A stretch of 64,000 bases of DNA, taken from Brachypodius melanocephalos (lineage: Eukaryota > Chordata > Aves > Passeriformes > Pycnonotidae). The notes under the pieces were generated by a model. It did not search any database, was not told where the DNA came from, and saw only the letters and a list, made by a program, of their open reading frames with translations. The position numbers were made by a program, and so were the translations under genes. How positions within the stretch are numbered: position 1 is the stretch's first letter; the number at the start of each line of letters is the position of its first letter. The DNA lies in assembly GCA_013398615.1 (NCBI GenBank), contig VZSR01000514.1, forward strand, positions 5,868,462-5,932,461, written 5' to 3'. This document shows positions 10,151 through 23,474 of the stretch, in pieces.

Positions 10151-12497
10151 GGATAAAGCCCAGGGCTCCCAATACAAACTATCATTTTTTATAACTCCCA
10201 TGCCTCAGAGTAACAGGGTCAGCAGGGTGTAAGAAATTGCATATGCTGTATTTTCTGGGAAGACTGGATGACCTTGAGTCCCTGAAAATCCTTCTATGTA
10301 TATGTGGGTGAAGAGAGGGATCTGGATTAAGGTCTTTGGATGCAAAAGGAACTTGGCAAATACCAACAGACAGGATTTTGAGCTATCTACCAGAGGACAT
10401 CATGACTGGTGGGTTGTGCAGGGAAACCTGGGATTAAGGAATTTACCAGCTGAAACAAACTTCACATTCCAGAGCACTCTAAAAGAATTTTTCAAGGGAG
10501 GAAAAAAAAAAAATCTGTTTCACAACCAGGGCTGTATTAAACTCAGTGATCCTCATAAGCATCACCACCTCAGCTTGGGCACCCAGGTGCCTTTCAGCTG
10601 CCCCAGGGACAAGGGTAAACTGCAAGTGCACCTTGATCCCTCTGTCAGAGGCCCAAGTGGTCCCTAGGACAAGTTTCTTTGTCGTACTGCCACTCTGCTG
10701 AGAGCCTTATGGCTCAATTTTATGGATGAATTTTATGCCATTGAAAGTCAGCCAGGCAGTGTGGAGAGGCTGTTTGCTCAGCCATAGCAGGAGTATCTGA
10801 AAACACTGACATCTTGTGACAGTTTGGAGTGAGATGACAATAGAAAAGAGCTGGAGAGCTGGCGGGGTGTCCATGCCTCTTCAAGGACTGCAGATTTTAA
10901 AGAGGCTTTTACATTTATTGCCATTTTTCATATGCCTTCTGCACCACAGCCCATTTGGAGGCCCTGCTGCTGCCAGTGTGAGCAGGTTCACGTGGCCATT
11001 GGAGGTGTTTAAGCCCTGAGTTTGTGTCCACCTTGCTGCTGATTCACACTGTTACCCTTCAAACAAAGGTTTGATCATCTAAATCCTGTCAGAGTGCCTG
11101 TAGCCCCGGCTTGGGGACAGCCCCACCACCCTCTCCTGCCATCTACAGCCTCTCCTGCTCCCCACAGACCCCTTCCCATCCAGTGATGACCCCCAGGGCT
11201 TTGTGGGCACGCCCTGCACTGCCCCACACACCTACAGGAGCCGTGAAGGTGACCGACCCCCTGCCCAAACGCTGCATGAAGAACTGCAGCAGCCCCACGC
11301 CAACAAAACATTTTGTGTCTCAGAAAACTGGATTCAGCTTCTGTAAGACCACAGTGAGGAAACACCTGGCTGATGCTGCCAGAAGTGGTGCAGAAGTGGA
11401 GCAGGGTTGTGGTGTGTGTTGCTGCATCCTTGCCCAAATTGTCATCACACCTCTGAGGGCCAATTGAGTGGCTGCCCTCCAAACCAGAGAGAAATGTCAG
11501 AGAAGCCACACCAAGTCCCTGGTCTGGACCAAGCCATCAGATTCTCCAAGATTTCATCCTGTATTCAGGTCTCTGATTCAGATTGAATGTTGTTTATTTA
11601 TGAAAAATAAGCAATTTTATGCCTAGTCAGTTAAACTTAGGTGGCCCTTTCTAGCCCAGCCAGATTTTCTTTCCCCATAGGAGAAGTCAAGTCTCCATAC
11701 ACCTGGGGACTGCCAACCTCAAATATTTAAATTCCAGAATCAGGAGATTTGCTTTAAAATTCTAAGATGCAAAAGGAATTGGAGGTGCTTATTTACTTAG
11801 CTCTTCGCTTAGGTATTTTGAGGAGTGAGTATCATATTTTCAAACTTTACTGGCAACCACTGTGAAAGATTGTTTTAAAAAAGGAAATTACAAGATTTTT
11901 GTATATGCATATGACTCCCAGAGCTGGCAATTTAAGGAAGGTTATCAGGACTCAAGATAAAACTGTGAAAGATGGTATTGTTGGGACTCAAATTGAAAGT
12001 TATTTTGTAGCTTAGCTACAGAGTAGAAAAGCAATAAAAATTATGTGATTATAGGACATTATTTATTCTCTATTTAACAGCTATATAAATACTATTAAAT
12101 GAAGGAATCTTACCTAATTAGTTCAATTCTTTTTCATTTGCAGAAATATATTATAAGGAGTATCAAATATGTAAATGTTGACAATTATGACAAACACCAT
12201 AAAAGTCTTGCTGTGAAAATTTAAAATAAATTTGTTATAGTTTGAAAAGAAATAGCTGTATGCTGGTTGAGAAACCAGTCAGCGCTTTCCAACTTCTTTT
12301 ATTAAAGAGAAACTAGACTGTTTTTAAATTTCTTTCTTTGAAAGATCCTGAGGTGTTACGAATAGTCTGCTAAGCAGAGTCCAGGTAAGGCTGATGAACT
12401 GCTTTAACCAGCTTCTGCTTCCAAAATTAAAGTTCTGTGGGCAGAAGAGGTCGTCAGGGTGGCTTGCTTTTTCCTTATTGAAGTCGTGTTTGGGCTT
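10151..12497. other. Non-coding stretch, no gene seen
   Basis: No recognised gene or repeat apart from A-rich tracts. At 11.08-11.51 kb a 118-codon forward frame and a 144-codon reverse frame overlap almost completely. Both fall in a GC-richer patch with few stop codons and neither shows a known domain. From 11.58 to 12.25 kb the sequence is strongly AT-rich. Confidence 0.5.
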
Positions 12498-12830
12498 CAC
12501 AGATTTTAAAGCCAGAAGGGACTATTATGATTCTCTTGCCTGACCTCCTGCATATCACAGACTGCAGAACCTCACCCAATAATTTTCGCATCAAACCCAT
12601 AACTTCTGTTTGATCTAGAGCATATCTTTTACATCAAGACTGGATATCTTCTTAAAGACTTCAAAAGTGATGGGGAATCTACCAAGTTCCCAGATAAGAT
12701 AGTTTGAATTTGTCTAACTTCAGCTTTCAATCACTGGGTCTCATTATGCCTTTTTCTGCTAGATTAAAGACTCTTCTTCCATCAGAAACCTCTTCCCCAT
12801 GTAGGTACTTGAAGACCTTGAGAGGGTGAT
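12498..12830 (-). mobile_element. Ancient CR1 LINE 3' fragment (turtle-type CR1)
   Basis: Read on the plus strand, the segment follows the reverse complement of an old amniote CR1 3' end, of the type abundant in turtles. It starts with TTTAAAGCCAGAAGGGAC (about 12506), continues through TGACCTCCTG (12541) and AATAATTTTCGCATC (about 12579), and ends with AAACCTCTTCCCCATGTAGG (about 12786). The middle appears to lack several tens of bases near 12695-12705, where the usual paragraph before GAATTTGTCTA is missing. There is no coding capacity. The element is far older than the avian CR1 copies at 46.7 and 63.2 kb yet remains easy to recognise. Confidence 0.82.
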
Positions 12831-13362
12831 AAGAGAGGATGATATTTCTTGAATGGTTGAAGAGAATGTGTCATCTTAACAAAGATAAAAACTTATCCAT
12901 GGATATTCTTTATTTTCCCCCCTGTTTAGGGCTGGTAAAAGGTGAAACCAGTAGACTGCTCTGGTGAGCAAAGATTACTGCCAAGAATAAGGGCTACAGC
13001 ATCAATCTGTGACTAACTCATTGTAAGGTATGTTAGTGTGGATTTGAAAATGCCTGTCAATTAAATTGCCCTTCCTTTTTCCAGTAGAGACATTATTATA
13101 TAGTAGGATGCAGCATCTGCCCATATGGTTGGAGATTGTGTTTTTAGCAGGCATTTACAGTTTTAATCCACTCAGGAATGATCCATTTCACATTTTTTTA
13201 ATCCTTTCCTTTTAAAACACAAGCACAAGAATAGCGTCACCTCAGGCTACGTCTGTTTTAAAAATGTTTACTACAGTCCCAGGAAAAAGTCTATTTTTTG
13301 TGTATGAATCTACATGAAGGGCTAATTTTTGCTGTAGGCTAATTTTGAAATTACATACACTT

Positions 13363-13417
13363 ACAAAAAAAAACAAAAAAAAAAACCAAAACCAACCAAC
13401 CAACCAAGTAAAAAAAT
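13363..13417 (+). repeat. A-rich tract with (CCAA)n
   Basis: A9 and A11 runs lead into about four ACCA/CCAA units (to about 13407) and a further A run. On the reverse strand this reads as a T/G-rich open frame of phenylalanine, valine and tryptophan codons, which explains a 76-codon frame there. Confidence 0.8.
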
Positions 13418-13988
13418 ACCCACAAACTGAAATGCAGCACCTCCATTCCCAAACAATTCCTTTCCTGCCCATCTAAAACAGTCTTATTGTTGTAAAATAG
13501 GCTGGGACAAAGGAAGTGCAAGAAAGCAATATTTGCTTGGAGGTCAGTGGCTGCTAATTCTCTCAATGAACGACGTTTTTCCCCTTTTTCAGACCACTGA
13601 CAAGAATCCCAGTGATTAGTTGGCCAAGGAGTTTATAGGAACACTACACTATGCATTGTTTGTCCAAGGTGGATAGTGCCATAAAGTGTATTCAGCTGGA
13701 ATGCTCCACACCTCTGTGTGAAGGAACAAAGGAGATTATTAAAGAATAGAGGTAAACCACATGGTTCTGGATTCATATTGTAAGCTCTGTCCTGCATCCT
13801 CTTTGACAGGACACAGCTCTCACTTCCACACACACAGGCTCACTTGAACAGAGTAACATTTCCAGGCCAGCACTGCAGCTCCCAAGTCCATGGCCTGGTG
13901 CCTTTCCAGGACCATGTCTTTCCAAAGGGAATGTCCAACTGTGTATTATCAATGGCTTTAGGGTTAAGGAAAAATTAGGTGGGGTTTG

Positions 13989-14004
13989 TTTTTTTTTTTT
14001 TTTT
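13989..14004 (+). repeat. Poly-T run (T16)
   Basis: A pure 16-base T run after GGTGGGGTTTG. There is no associated element body. Confidence 0.8.
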
Positions 14005-16467
14005 CATTTAATACTGTAATTCTTGACAGTCTGAGGTGGAGCCAGGAGCTCTGCAGGATCAAGTCCTCCAAACAGAAGATGGATATGACAACAAGAATGA
14101 GTTTTTTCCAGAGAAATTATTTCCTTGCATCTGAAAAAACCCCAAACCTTTTTTAACGTCACGTTTCACTTTCTCCATTGTGCACACATTAGGGATAAGA
14201 ATGGAAACAGCTAATGGTATTTTTGGCCCGGCTCAGTGATGCTTTGGATGAAGATAAAATTCTGGGTGTTTCAGCAGATTTGGCTTTATCAACACCATGA
14301 GGTGCTGCAGCCTCTCCTGTGGGTTTAGCCACGTGCTGGCTGGGCAGTGGAGGTCTGGCCTTCAGCCAGCATCATCCAAAGAGCTGAAAGGGCCTGAAGA
14401 AGCTGGGAGGGTTACGTGCATACAGACAGGTCTGCTTTTTAAAGCAACCAGGGCACACGGTTTACATTTTGAAGCCAGCATCTGCCAATACAAACTAAAC
14501 TTTCCAGTGTTCAGCTGGGAATTAGCCCACAGAAGCCAGTTTTCAAAGCTCTGCTGGATCAGGAGCTGACAGGGCCCTGTTCATCCCCAGACTGCAGGCA
14601 CGGAGCAGAGGGGCTGTTTGCTCTGAGCACCCTGCCTGCCCCAGGCTGGCTGCTCACGGGGTGCTGTACTCCAGGCACAGGTTTGTTTGAACAGCTCTTT
14701 AGCCTGACTAAACACCTCTGTCTTTGGTGATACCCAGGCCCTCTAAAGCAAGGAATGTTAAACCAACATTGGTAAATAAATTTTTTGAGTAAAGGCTCTT
14801 GTAAAGGCCGCTCGTTATCCCAAGACATTCCATCAGCTCCCCAGGGATATGGCCACCTGTCTCTTCACAAACAGGTGACAGCTAACACTGCTCCAAGAGA
14901 TGGAAGACCTGTCTGAAAGCAGGTTCCTTCCTGTACCTACCAGAAGGTGTTTTGTTGAAGAGTTTGAGTTTTCTTCCTCACTTTTTTTACAAAGAAAATA
15001 TTTCCCACACACCCTCACTACAAATGGCTGAGCACACCTGTTGGAGGTGCAGGGTATATTTATAATATCTCCTTACACTGCCTCCTCTCAAACCATTGGT
15101 TCCCACCATCAAGTAAGAGCATTCTATGTAGTTTCCTTCCCTGTGTGCTCCATAGTTTCCCAGGGCCTACATTATTAATCTTCACAGCCCATAACCCTCA
15201 TAACAGTGTGCTATTCTGTAAAGGTTAGAACTCTCAGAGCTTTATAACAAATGAGACATCACCAGACAGTGCCTCTACTGGATGATGCTTCAGTAGCTAC
15301 CAGAAATCTGCATAATGACCTTTCACCACTGGAAATACTGAATGGGAGCCAGCCTGAAGGGTGGCATTAGGACAGACCTGTATGCTGCATTAAAGAGCAG
15401 GCAGTATGCATGTGGTCCTGTAATTCGTGTTTTTATTCAAACTTATGTTTAAGGCCATCCTGCATGTTTACAACTCTTTATCCAGCCTCTTCCGTGATAT
15501 TTATGAAGTAATTTCTCCATGGGCTATCCTCCGGTGTCATGGAAAAAGCATTCTCCAAGGTAACAGAGCTGCACTGGGGTTTGAAAATTAGACAAAAAAT
15601 CTCATGCATCACAAAAGGGCCATCTTTCTTTCCCTCTAGGAAAATAGAAATGCACCTGTAGAGACTGGCAACCACCTCTGATGCTTTCAGCAATCAGCCT
15701 GGCAACCCCACTGCCATTCTCTGGCACTCTGGGCTTCCCTCCCCAGGAACAGAGCAGCCTGTGTTGATGAAAGCACCAGCAGAATCCAGCAGGCAGCTTG
15801 TGTCTGAGTCAGGCACTGCCTGCCCTGCAGCCCATGGGTACATGGGCACCCTGGCTCAGCCCCATCCCTTTCCAGTGGGTGGCTGGTGGCAGCAGTGTCC
15901 CTCTTGGTCCTCATGTCAGGTCAGCCCCAAACTGCTCCACTACACCCCACTGGGATTTACAGCTGCAGGGACAGGTGGACAGACAGCAATAAGAAACACA
16001 GTGGTTTAATTCATTCACACTGGTGCATTGGAACCCTGAACACAGTTAGGAAGGTGGCACCTGGGGGAATGTTCTCCAAAATCCTCCTCTAAAGGGCTGG
16101 ACTCCTCACCATGTCCTGGTGTCCCCCCTGGAGGCACACAAAGCTGTTGCTCAGCTTGGTTTTTCTCTATATGAAATGCAATGAGCAGAAGTAGCAACTC
16201 ACTTCACAGGCATGCTGGGAGACCTCCTTAATGAATGTGCATGAAGGACCCAGGGTTGATAAATGCAAAATAACAAATAAAGAAAACCATGGAGTCCCAG
16301 AGCACTGCTAAAGGAAGTCAAGCATGTGATGAAAACAGGTTTTAATAGATCCTGACCAAACCTCCCTGTGTTGCAGGCCTGTGAGCAAAATGCAATCTGC
16401 CTCGTGCCACGTGTGAGGAGACTTAGAAAGCCAATTAAAACTGTAAGTAAAGCTTGTAAATTTAAAC

Positions 16468-16493
16468 TTTTTTTTTTTTTTGATTTTTTTTTA
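16468..16493 (+). repeat. Poly-T tract
   Basis: A T14 run, then GA, then a T9 run. It could serve as a polypyrimidine tract, but no exon is apparent beyond it. Confidence 0.75.
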
Positions 16494-16652
16494 CATGAGA
16501 TTTTTTAGGCTGTCTAATCCTAGGCACATCTGAGCTGTAAAGCACCTGTGCTGTGCTGAGGTTTGGTGATCTAGTGCTGATATCCTGGATGGTAGCATAA
16601 AATATTCAAAAAGACAAATGTGAATGGAAGCTGTAAATACCAGCTGTGTGGA

Positions 16653-16738
16653 CAAAACAAAACAAAACAAAACAAAAAAACCCACAAAACCCAAATTTAT
16701 ATATATTTTAAAAAAACAACAAAAACAAAAACAAGGAA
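16653..16738 (+). repeat. (AAAAC)n microsatellite and A-rich tract
   Basis: Five or so CAAAA units (16653-16680) are followed by C/A-rich sequence, a short TATATAT stretch and CAAAAA units to about 16735. This is the clearest pentanucleotide microsatellite in the window. Confidence 0.85.
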
Positions 16739-17959
16739 ACACCCAAACCTCACCCGGTTAAAGGAAATGTGGCAAGAAGTAAGAAGTGCCTCCACAAATG
16801 TGAGTTAGTCTGTGTGCTTTAAAAGCCACATTATCAGGGTTTTGTGAACAATGTTCTCCTGATAAGTCAGGTGAATTTTATTCCTTTCTTTCAGCTGCTC
16901 CAGTGAATTTTATGCATCTCTCTAGAGAGGCTCAAGCTTACAGCGCTTCTTCCAAAAATGTCATTTTTTCTATCCTTGTTGCATCCCTCTCCTTGTCAAA
17001 CTTCCCCTGCTCCAGTCCCCAGCTCTTTTAAATGGGCCCTTTCTGTTCATTTTTGTGCTCTAGTTGCACATTGCCAAAAGTTTTCCTTCCTGTCAGACCT
17101 GAAACACCCATGAAGTCAAACTCCTTCCCTTTGACAAAAGAAGAGGGGCATGGAGCCTTGGAAATCTCCTGAAAGGAGAGAATAAACATCAGGATGGGCC
17201 TGTGAGAGTCTGGTACTGTGGGTGTCCATGGGTTAAGATGTCTCTCCAGATAAGCATCCTTCACAGAGCCTCTGAGGGATGTGCAACTGTTTTCTATAAC
17301 ACGTAAGGTTTGGACAACACTGGAAGAGCAAGTAGTACAGAGGAGAGGCTGTGGGATTTGGGGGATTTTTTGTTGCTTTTGTTTCCCTGTGATCCCACAA
17401 TATATGGGATTTGAGGCCCAAAGTAGAGGCAGAAGGAGCAGAAGTGTTTCCAGGTACTGCTGGATGTGTCTCCTTGACAAAGGCAGGCATAGCAGGGCTC
17501 AGGCTGGTCTGTCTCAAACTCACCCTTCGGGGCAGGTTTGTTTACCACTGTTCTCCCCTGGCTTCTGCAGAGAACCATGACATTAATTAAAGCCATGTGG
17601 AATGCTGGGGACACCTGCCCCTGGTCCATGGGGGCCCAGTGACCCTGCAGTGGCAGGAGGTGGTGGCTGCTCCAGCCCAGGGAGGACTGGAATGAGCAAC
17701 CCAGAAGCAAACAGCTCAGTATCCTGTTACTAATCCAGCATCCATCTCTCCCATCTTTTGATTTTTTTTTCCTTTAAAGGGCATTTGCTGCACCAGCTGC
17801 CTGAAGATCTCAACTGCATCATGTCAGCAGCTCCATCTCAGCCTGGTCTTTTATTCTGGGGAAGGTTGGGCTTAACTCTTCCATTCAACAATTAAAGCCA
17901 TGCACACCAAACTGGAAACAGGCTCTGCTGGAAGAGAACAATAAATACTGAGGGGTTGA

Positions 17960-18175
17960 GGCAAGTCTGGCTTTTATGACGTTTGATGACAAGTGGTATC
18001 ACTTACAAAAATTACATCATAAGGAAAAAGCAATGAAATTGCGTGTCATCAGGCATCACTAAATGTCAGAAGAAATATGTTTACCCTTTGTTTTCAGATC
18101 CAAATTCAGTTTTAGCATTTAAATGAAATCTAGGACCATTTTGATATTTATCAGGCACCAAAAGTCGTGGGGTAT
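17960..18175. promoter_or_regulatory. Weak candidate conserved non-coding element
   Basis: A repeat-free AT-rich segment with repeated ATCA/TGATGA words (TATGACGTTTGATGAC at about 17977, including a CRE-like TGACGT), and ATTGCGTGTCATCAGG near 18038. It resembles the CNE-like blocks at the left end but is isolated; this is a texture-based call only. Confidence 0.22.
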
Positions 18176-18674
18176 TTTTGTTTGCTAGCTTGCACATTGC
18201 CAAGGGTGGTGTGTTGTTTATGTTCCTGTTCTTTCAAGCCAATTCATGGTTAGTAGAGCATCCTCTGAATTGAAACATCCCCTTCCTCTTTACCCCACCC
18301 ATTTATTTTTGTCTGTTCTCATCCTCTGGAGGATTCATGGGCTGGCAGCTTGTTGAAAACCTCAGTGTAATCAATGGCAGTACTGGGCCTGGAGTGAGAT
18401 TCACAGAGGTCTGGTATTAGCAATAATCCATGGGTTTATTGAGATACTTGGAGATGTAAACACTTTGTCTCCTGGTTTTCCGTAAGCTAAATAAAATTAG
18501 GACTGTCTGGACCACTGCACCACAGCTCTGTGGTTCAAACAAAACAAACCCTCCCTCTGGACATGAACCTCAAGATCCTATATATAGCCAAGGATGTTAA
18601 AATAAATGCTATTATTAAGCAACGTTAGAATTTTCAGCTATTCTGAGTGCTTTAATATCTATTGCTATACACAT

Positions 18675-18785
18675 TAAAAAAAAACCCAACCAAAAAAACC
18701 AAAAAAATCCAAAAATAACAACAACAAAACCCCCCAAAATGCAACAACCAAAAAAAAAAAAAAAACCAAAAAAACCAACCACACA
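18675..18785 (+). repeat. A/C-rich low-complexity tract
   Basis: About 110 bases consist almost only of A and C (A9, CCAACC, A7, CAACAACAA, C6, A15). The strand asymmetry is complete over this length. It reads as lysine/proline/threonine codons and produces a spurious open frame from 18739. Confidence 0.85.
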
Positions 18786-19977
18786 GAGAAACCTTAAAAT
18801 GCATGTCTCAGTATTGAGGTCCTTTTGCAGGTCAAATTCTAAAAATTCTTTTTTGTCTTTGCACAGAGTGGTAGATCACATGAGAAACCTGGCCTGGGGT
18901 TCATTACTGTTTGTCAAGTTTCACTTTTGATAATTGAAACGAATGTAAAAAAAGTTGCAATTCGGGGAGGAATTAGTAGAAGAAAGTAGAAATGGCACTC
19001 AGCAAGCACCTGGGAGGGTACAAATGTCATTTCTCTTTGAAACAGCACACAACAGCATCCAGCACCTTTTACAGCAACCTACATCTCCACGGTGTCTGAA
19101 ACCAGTGAGCTCTTTGAGCAGAAGAGCTTTGCCATTGCTTTCATTGTTAACAATGTCCCCTGATGTCTAATGCAGGGGGAAAAATATGCTCAAGTTTTTG
19201 ACTCAGCCCTAGTAGATGAATGTGTTCCCATTCTCCTGTAGCCCGTACACAGAAGGTGCAGCTGCCCCACATGCACCTCCAAGGTAAACTGTGCACACAA
19301 CCTCGGTGTCTTCTCAGGCATCAGCCAGAACTTTGGATTGAAGCACTTGGAAGATTGGGTAAAGCCTGCCTGTACCTTTATTGCAAGTTAAGCCCCCTGA
19401 AGACTCCAGTGTTTTTCATTTAGAAAGCTGCTCGAAGGGGTCGGGGGAGTTGCTTTTGACTCTGGGGGATCTAAACCCAATTAAACTATGCAAAAAGTAC
19501 ATTTCTGGAGCAATTTTGCTGTAAAAGTTTCAGTCAAGTTTTACTTGTTGAGTTTTTGGCTCATCCCTAATGAACCAAAAGAGTAAGGGAGAAATGTATT
19601 ATTTTTTTTTCACCTCCTGGATGGTGCCCAGGCTGCCAGTTCATGCGAGCTGAATAATCATTGCTGGGTGTTAGGTCTCAGATTTTCTGATGATTTTAAA
19701 GCAAGACAGGGGCAGCTGCAGTTGTTTTACACTGAGGAATTTCAAAGAATCATCATATGCTTTTTCTTGTGGTTGAAATGCTTAAAATATTCCTGTTCCT
19801 AAAGTAAGCTGAATTTAAACACATCTATATGTATTTATAAACAAACACATACTAAGGCTCTAAGTCTGCAGGGAAAAAAAAAAAAGTAACAGTTGAAGCA
19901 GGAATACATCTAAGTTATTCTGGGAGACTATGAAAGCATAAAAAAGCAAATAAAACCTATAACAAAAAATAAACCAC

Positions 19978-20009
19978 AAAAAAAAAAAAAAAAAGAAGAA
20001 GAAGAAAAT
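19978..20009 (+). repeat. A17 run with (AAG)n
   Basis: A 17-base A run (19978-19994) followed by about four GAA units to 20007. It is an ordinary compound microsatellite. Confidence 0.85.
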
Positions 20010-21444
20010 ATCAAAATCAAGCATTCATAAGGACTGGAAGATATTCCATTGGCTTCGCTCATTTGCATGTCAATGCCACAGTGCCATGCCAGCTTGGAGC
20101 TGCTTCATAGCAGCACTGGTGTCTGAGCCCAAGGGAACAATGCAAGAGGTCAGAGCAGCACATTTGTAGGTTCACCGATTTCTTTTCAGTGTGCTTGGGA
20201 AAACAAAACAAAAATGGAGAGACAGGATCCGTATCCTGCGTGGTGATTTGTCACTGACCTCTCAGGTCTCCAGCACAAGCACGGTGGCTGGTTTTCCTTT
20301 ACACTGCACAACATGGTGCAAGGAAAAATCCTGGAATTCCACTGTGGGCTCTGCTGCAGCTTCATAGTCAGCACAGCACCCATCTGGGCATGCTTTGACC
20401 ATCAGCTTTTCCCTGCCTGGACTGAAGGTCAGGGTGTCTTCAGCTGAAATAGGAGCAGTCAGCTTTAATTATGACTCTGTCCACTTCTCTAAAGCCTCAT
20501 ATCTGAATGTTCCAGGGCATTTTATGGGTGTTAAGGGGTAAATTTGGCTCTGTTACACACACAGTGTTTTCTTAAAGGATGTTGTATTTGTGGCTCTGAT
20601 TTGAAGCAATTAATGAAATTTCTTACTGTCACATCTGCAAGTGCTTTTGGGAGGAGCCTCCAGTTCCTGTGTGACGTGGAAAGCAAGCTATACTGATATG
20701 TGGGATAAGAATAGGAAAAATACTGAGTCTGAGGATGGGAAGAGTAAACAAGCCTGGTAAGAAGCTCCTGCTTCAGTAGTTCATAGGTGAAGCATTCTGC
20801 TGAAATTCTGGCTGCACCTTATTGGTATTGCACAGGACTCCCATACCTTTCCTTAGCACTTGCCACTGCTTCATGATGTCAGCCCTGAATTTTGTGGTTC
20901 ATGCTTTCAGGTGATTATGGTTCCCTTCAGGCTTAGTTCTGGACTGCTGCCCTCATAAGATGGTTAAGAATGCAGAAGCTGCAGGTCCAGGACTCAATTT
21001 TCTTTGTGGAGACAGCTCTGAGTTTTCTCACCATGCTTAAGATGACTGCTTAAACAAGTCCAGCTGTTGCCACACGATAAACACAAAGGGCTAGTCTGGA
21101 TTAGACCTCCTGCTACAGCTACAACTGGTTTATTTTTTATTTTCTTAAATGCCTGGGAACTTATGCTAGGAACCCACCATGCTGTACCAAAAGCAAGAAC
21201 AAGAGACCTGCAGAGGAATCTCTAAACAAACTAAAAATAAATTCTGCAGCTGGAGGATACCACAAGGAAAAGGAAGAGCTGCCAATACATGCAGCATTTT
21301 TCAGCCTATCATTATGTGCCAATTTTAGCTTGTCAACCATTGCTGGCAGTGGCCAGAGAATGTGAGTGATTTTCATTAATTACCATTTCCCTGCCAATGT
21401 AGATAACCAGAACTTTCTTCCACCTCATTGATGTGCAATGTGAC

Positions 21445-21482
21445 TTTTCTTTCTTTTTTCTCTTTTTTTTTTTTTTTCCCCT
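21445..21482 (+). repeat. Polypyrimidine tract
   Basis: T/C-only sequence including a T15 run, ending in CCCCTCAG at 21485. It forms a strong acceptor-like signal, but no donor-bounded open segment follows, so I annotate it as low complexity. Confidence 0.6.
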
Positions 21483-23474
21483 CAGTTACAAAACTTCCAA
21501 TTATCTTTGGAAACAGGAACTTTCACCAGGCCTTAAGCCTGCAATTTTTTTCCTGGATTGAAGTTGTGTCTCGTTGATTTAAGTTCTGTTTTACACTTGC
21601 TTGCACCTTCTTGGACATAGAATGCTGACGAGTTTTTCTGTAGTTTCAGCTGTTCTTAGATGATGGTAAAGCCTTCTATTCTCTACACTGGATTTTTTTT
21701 TTTTCAAAAGACAATAAAAAACCCCCAAACTTTCTTTCCTTTGTCTTGGCCATGGGATAGGTGTGCAGAATGTTGGATTGAAAGGGAGTAAAAATATCCG
21801 TTTGGGGAAGATCATGTTGTGTTACTAATGAGGCAGAGTTTTGGGAGTAAACCAGCTAGAAAGCTGGTGAAAGCTGAAATATTGGTGTTATTCTATCTCA
21901 TATTTTGTCGTCACCTCTACAAATGGTGAACTTTACCTTTCTTGCTCTAGCCACAATTATCAAAATATATGTAAGCAAGGGCTACAAGGAGAGGCAAACT
22001 CATTTGGCTTTATATAAGCTCATTTCTTCCTTACTGCTTCTGTCTTCCTTGTATTTTTAGACTAGCTGGACTACAATGATGTTTATCATTTGTCATTAGC
22101 CAGACTTTAATGATTTTTTCAGCACTAGCAAGTGATTTTGAAGGCTATAGAGGTTTTGCTCAGATTTGCTCCAATATTCAGTGTTTAGTTTTTTCTCCCT
22201 ACATGGAATATTTAGTCATGGTTGAACGAATAACAGATGCGCAGGTTTGAGAAAAATGAAAGCTGGTTTAAAGCATTGACTTGAGACTGCTGGTATATTC
22301 AGAATGTTGTGTTTAATGTTTCTGTTAACCTAAATAATTATATCTCTAGCACAAAAGGCAAAAATGCTGGAATCTTCCATAGCAATGTTCTCAGCCACTC
22401 CATCACTTTCTGTCAGGTCAAGTTAATAGTTTTCCTCTCTTTAAAGGATGACACTTGCTCTGCCCACAAACTTAAGGCTCATTTTCTGAAATAATCTCTT
22501 CAGTTCTGTGTCTTAAATTCTGGCTTAAAATACTCAGTTCACTCTCTGTGTTAGCAGAGAAGATCAGCCTGTGTTTCACACCTTTTGGCAACCTGCCATC
22601 GAAATCAGAAAAGTGTTTAGAACCAAACAAGTCTATGTCAATGGTGAGTAGACAATGTTTAGAGAAAAGGTTTTTAATGGCAAAATAATGTTGTTATCTA
22701 GCTTTCCATCAATTATTCTAAACACATCTAGTTTCTTCATAAGTTCTAGAGAGTACCAGTGGCCTAGTTTAATTTCTTTTCTTATCTTAATCACCTGGGC
22801 ACTGGCATTTATGAAAAAAAATTCTTTACGACTGGATGTAGTAGAAATAAAATTTTAAAAAATAATAACTTTGGCATGTTTCTGTCATGTCTCTTTTATG
22901 GTATTCAAGGCAGTTCTTCAGCTTTGATTTGTTTTACCTGCAGCTTTTATCTTTCTGGTTTCTTATTAAATAAAATCCGATTCATACAGGAAGCATTGAT
23001 ATCCAACTCATGACCCCATGAAACATACATGTAAGCTCCTGAATATGTTCCTGCCTGAGGAGATGCCCAGATTGACCATTGACCTGTTGAGATCCAAAAT
23101 ACTATTTCCATTCTCCTGTTTCTGAATGAGAATGTGATAACTCCTTCAGGTCACTTTTGTAGGCAGATTGAATCTCTGCTCTTATCCCTCCATCCAGAGG
23201 GACTTAAATCGTCTCTAATAATTCCTTGGGACCCTGAAGCACTTTGTTTTTTTCTGTCCTTCCGGCTGTAGCACAAAGAAAACGAACCAGGATTGATCTT
23301 GTAGCTCACTGTCAACATTTCTGAACGTCTGTGAAGAACTTTGCTAATTGTGGTTATGTGTTTGCATACCCATGATCATGTTCAGCTCTTTAGCTGAACT
23401 CTAGGAACAGTCAAGCCTCATTAATAAACCATACCTTTGGTGAAAAAATTGGGTCTGACATCTTCATGGACATA

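Larger units (their letters stand above)
12831..17959. other. Non-coding stretch, no gene seen
   Basis: No gene recognised. Open frames of 60-150 codons (for example antisense frames at 17.03-17.71 kb and paired frames at 15.69-16.01 kb) occur in GC-richer patches, overlap each other and match no family I know. Low-complexity tracts are listed separately. Confidence 0.5.
18176..23400. other. Non-coding stretch, no gene seen
   Basis: No gene or LINE fragment recognised. Low-complexity tracts are prominent (18.67-18.79, 19.98, 21.45 kb). The small frames present (60-75 codons) are at chance length and lack motifs. Confidence 0.5.

Noticed and set aside
10256..10310. Possible short CR1 tail (GACTGGATGACC... 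CTTCTATGTATATG)
   Set aside because: It resembles the CR1 3' end in order (GGATGACC then TTCTATG), but only some 50 bases and the central landmarks are missing; below what I can support.
11075..11509. Overlapping 144-codon reverse and 118-codon forward frames
   Set aside because: Same GC-rich patch open on both strands; cysteine/histidine/proline-rich without any zinc-finger or other spacing pattern.
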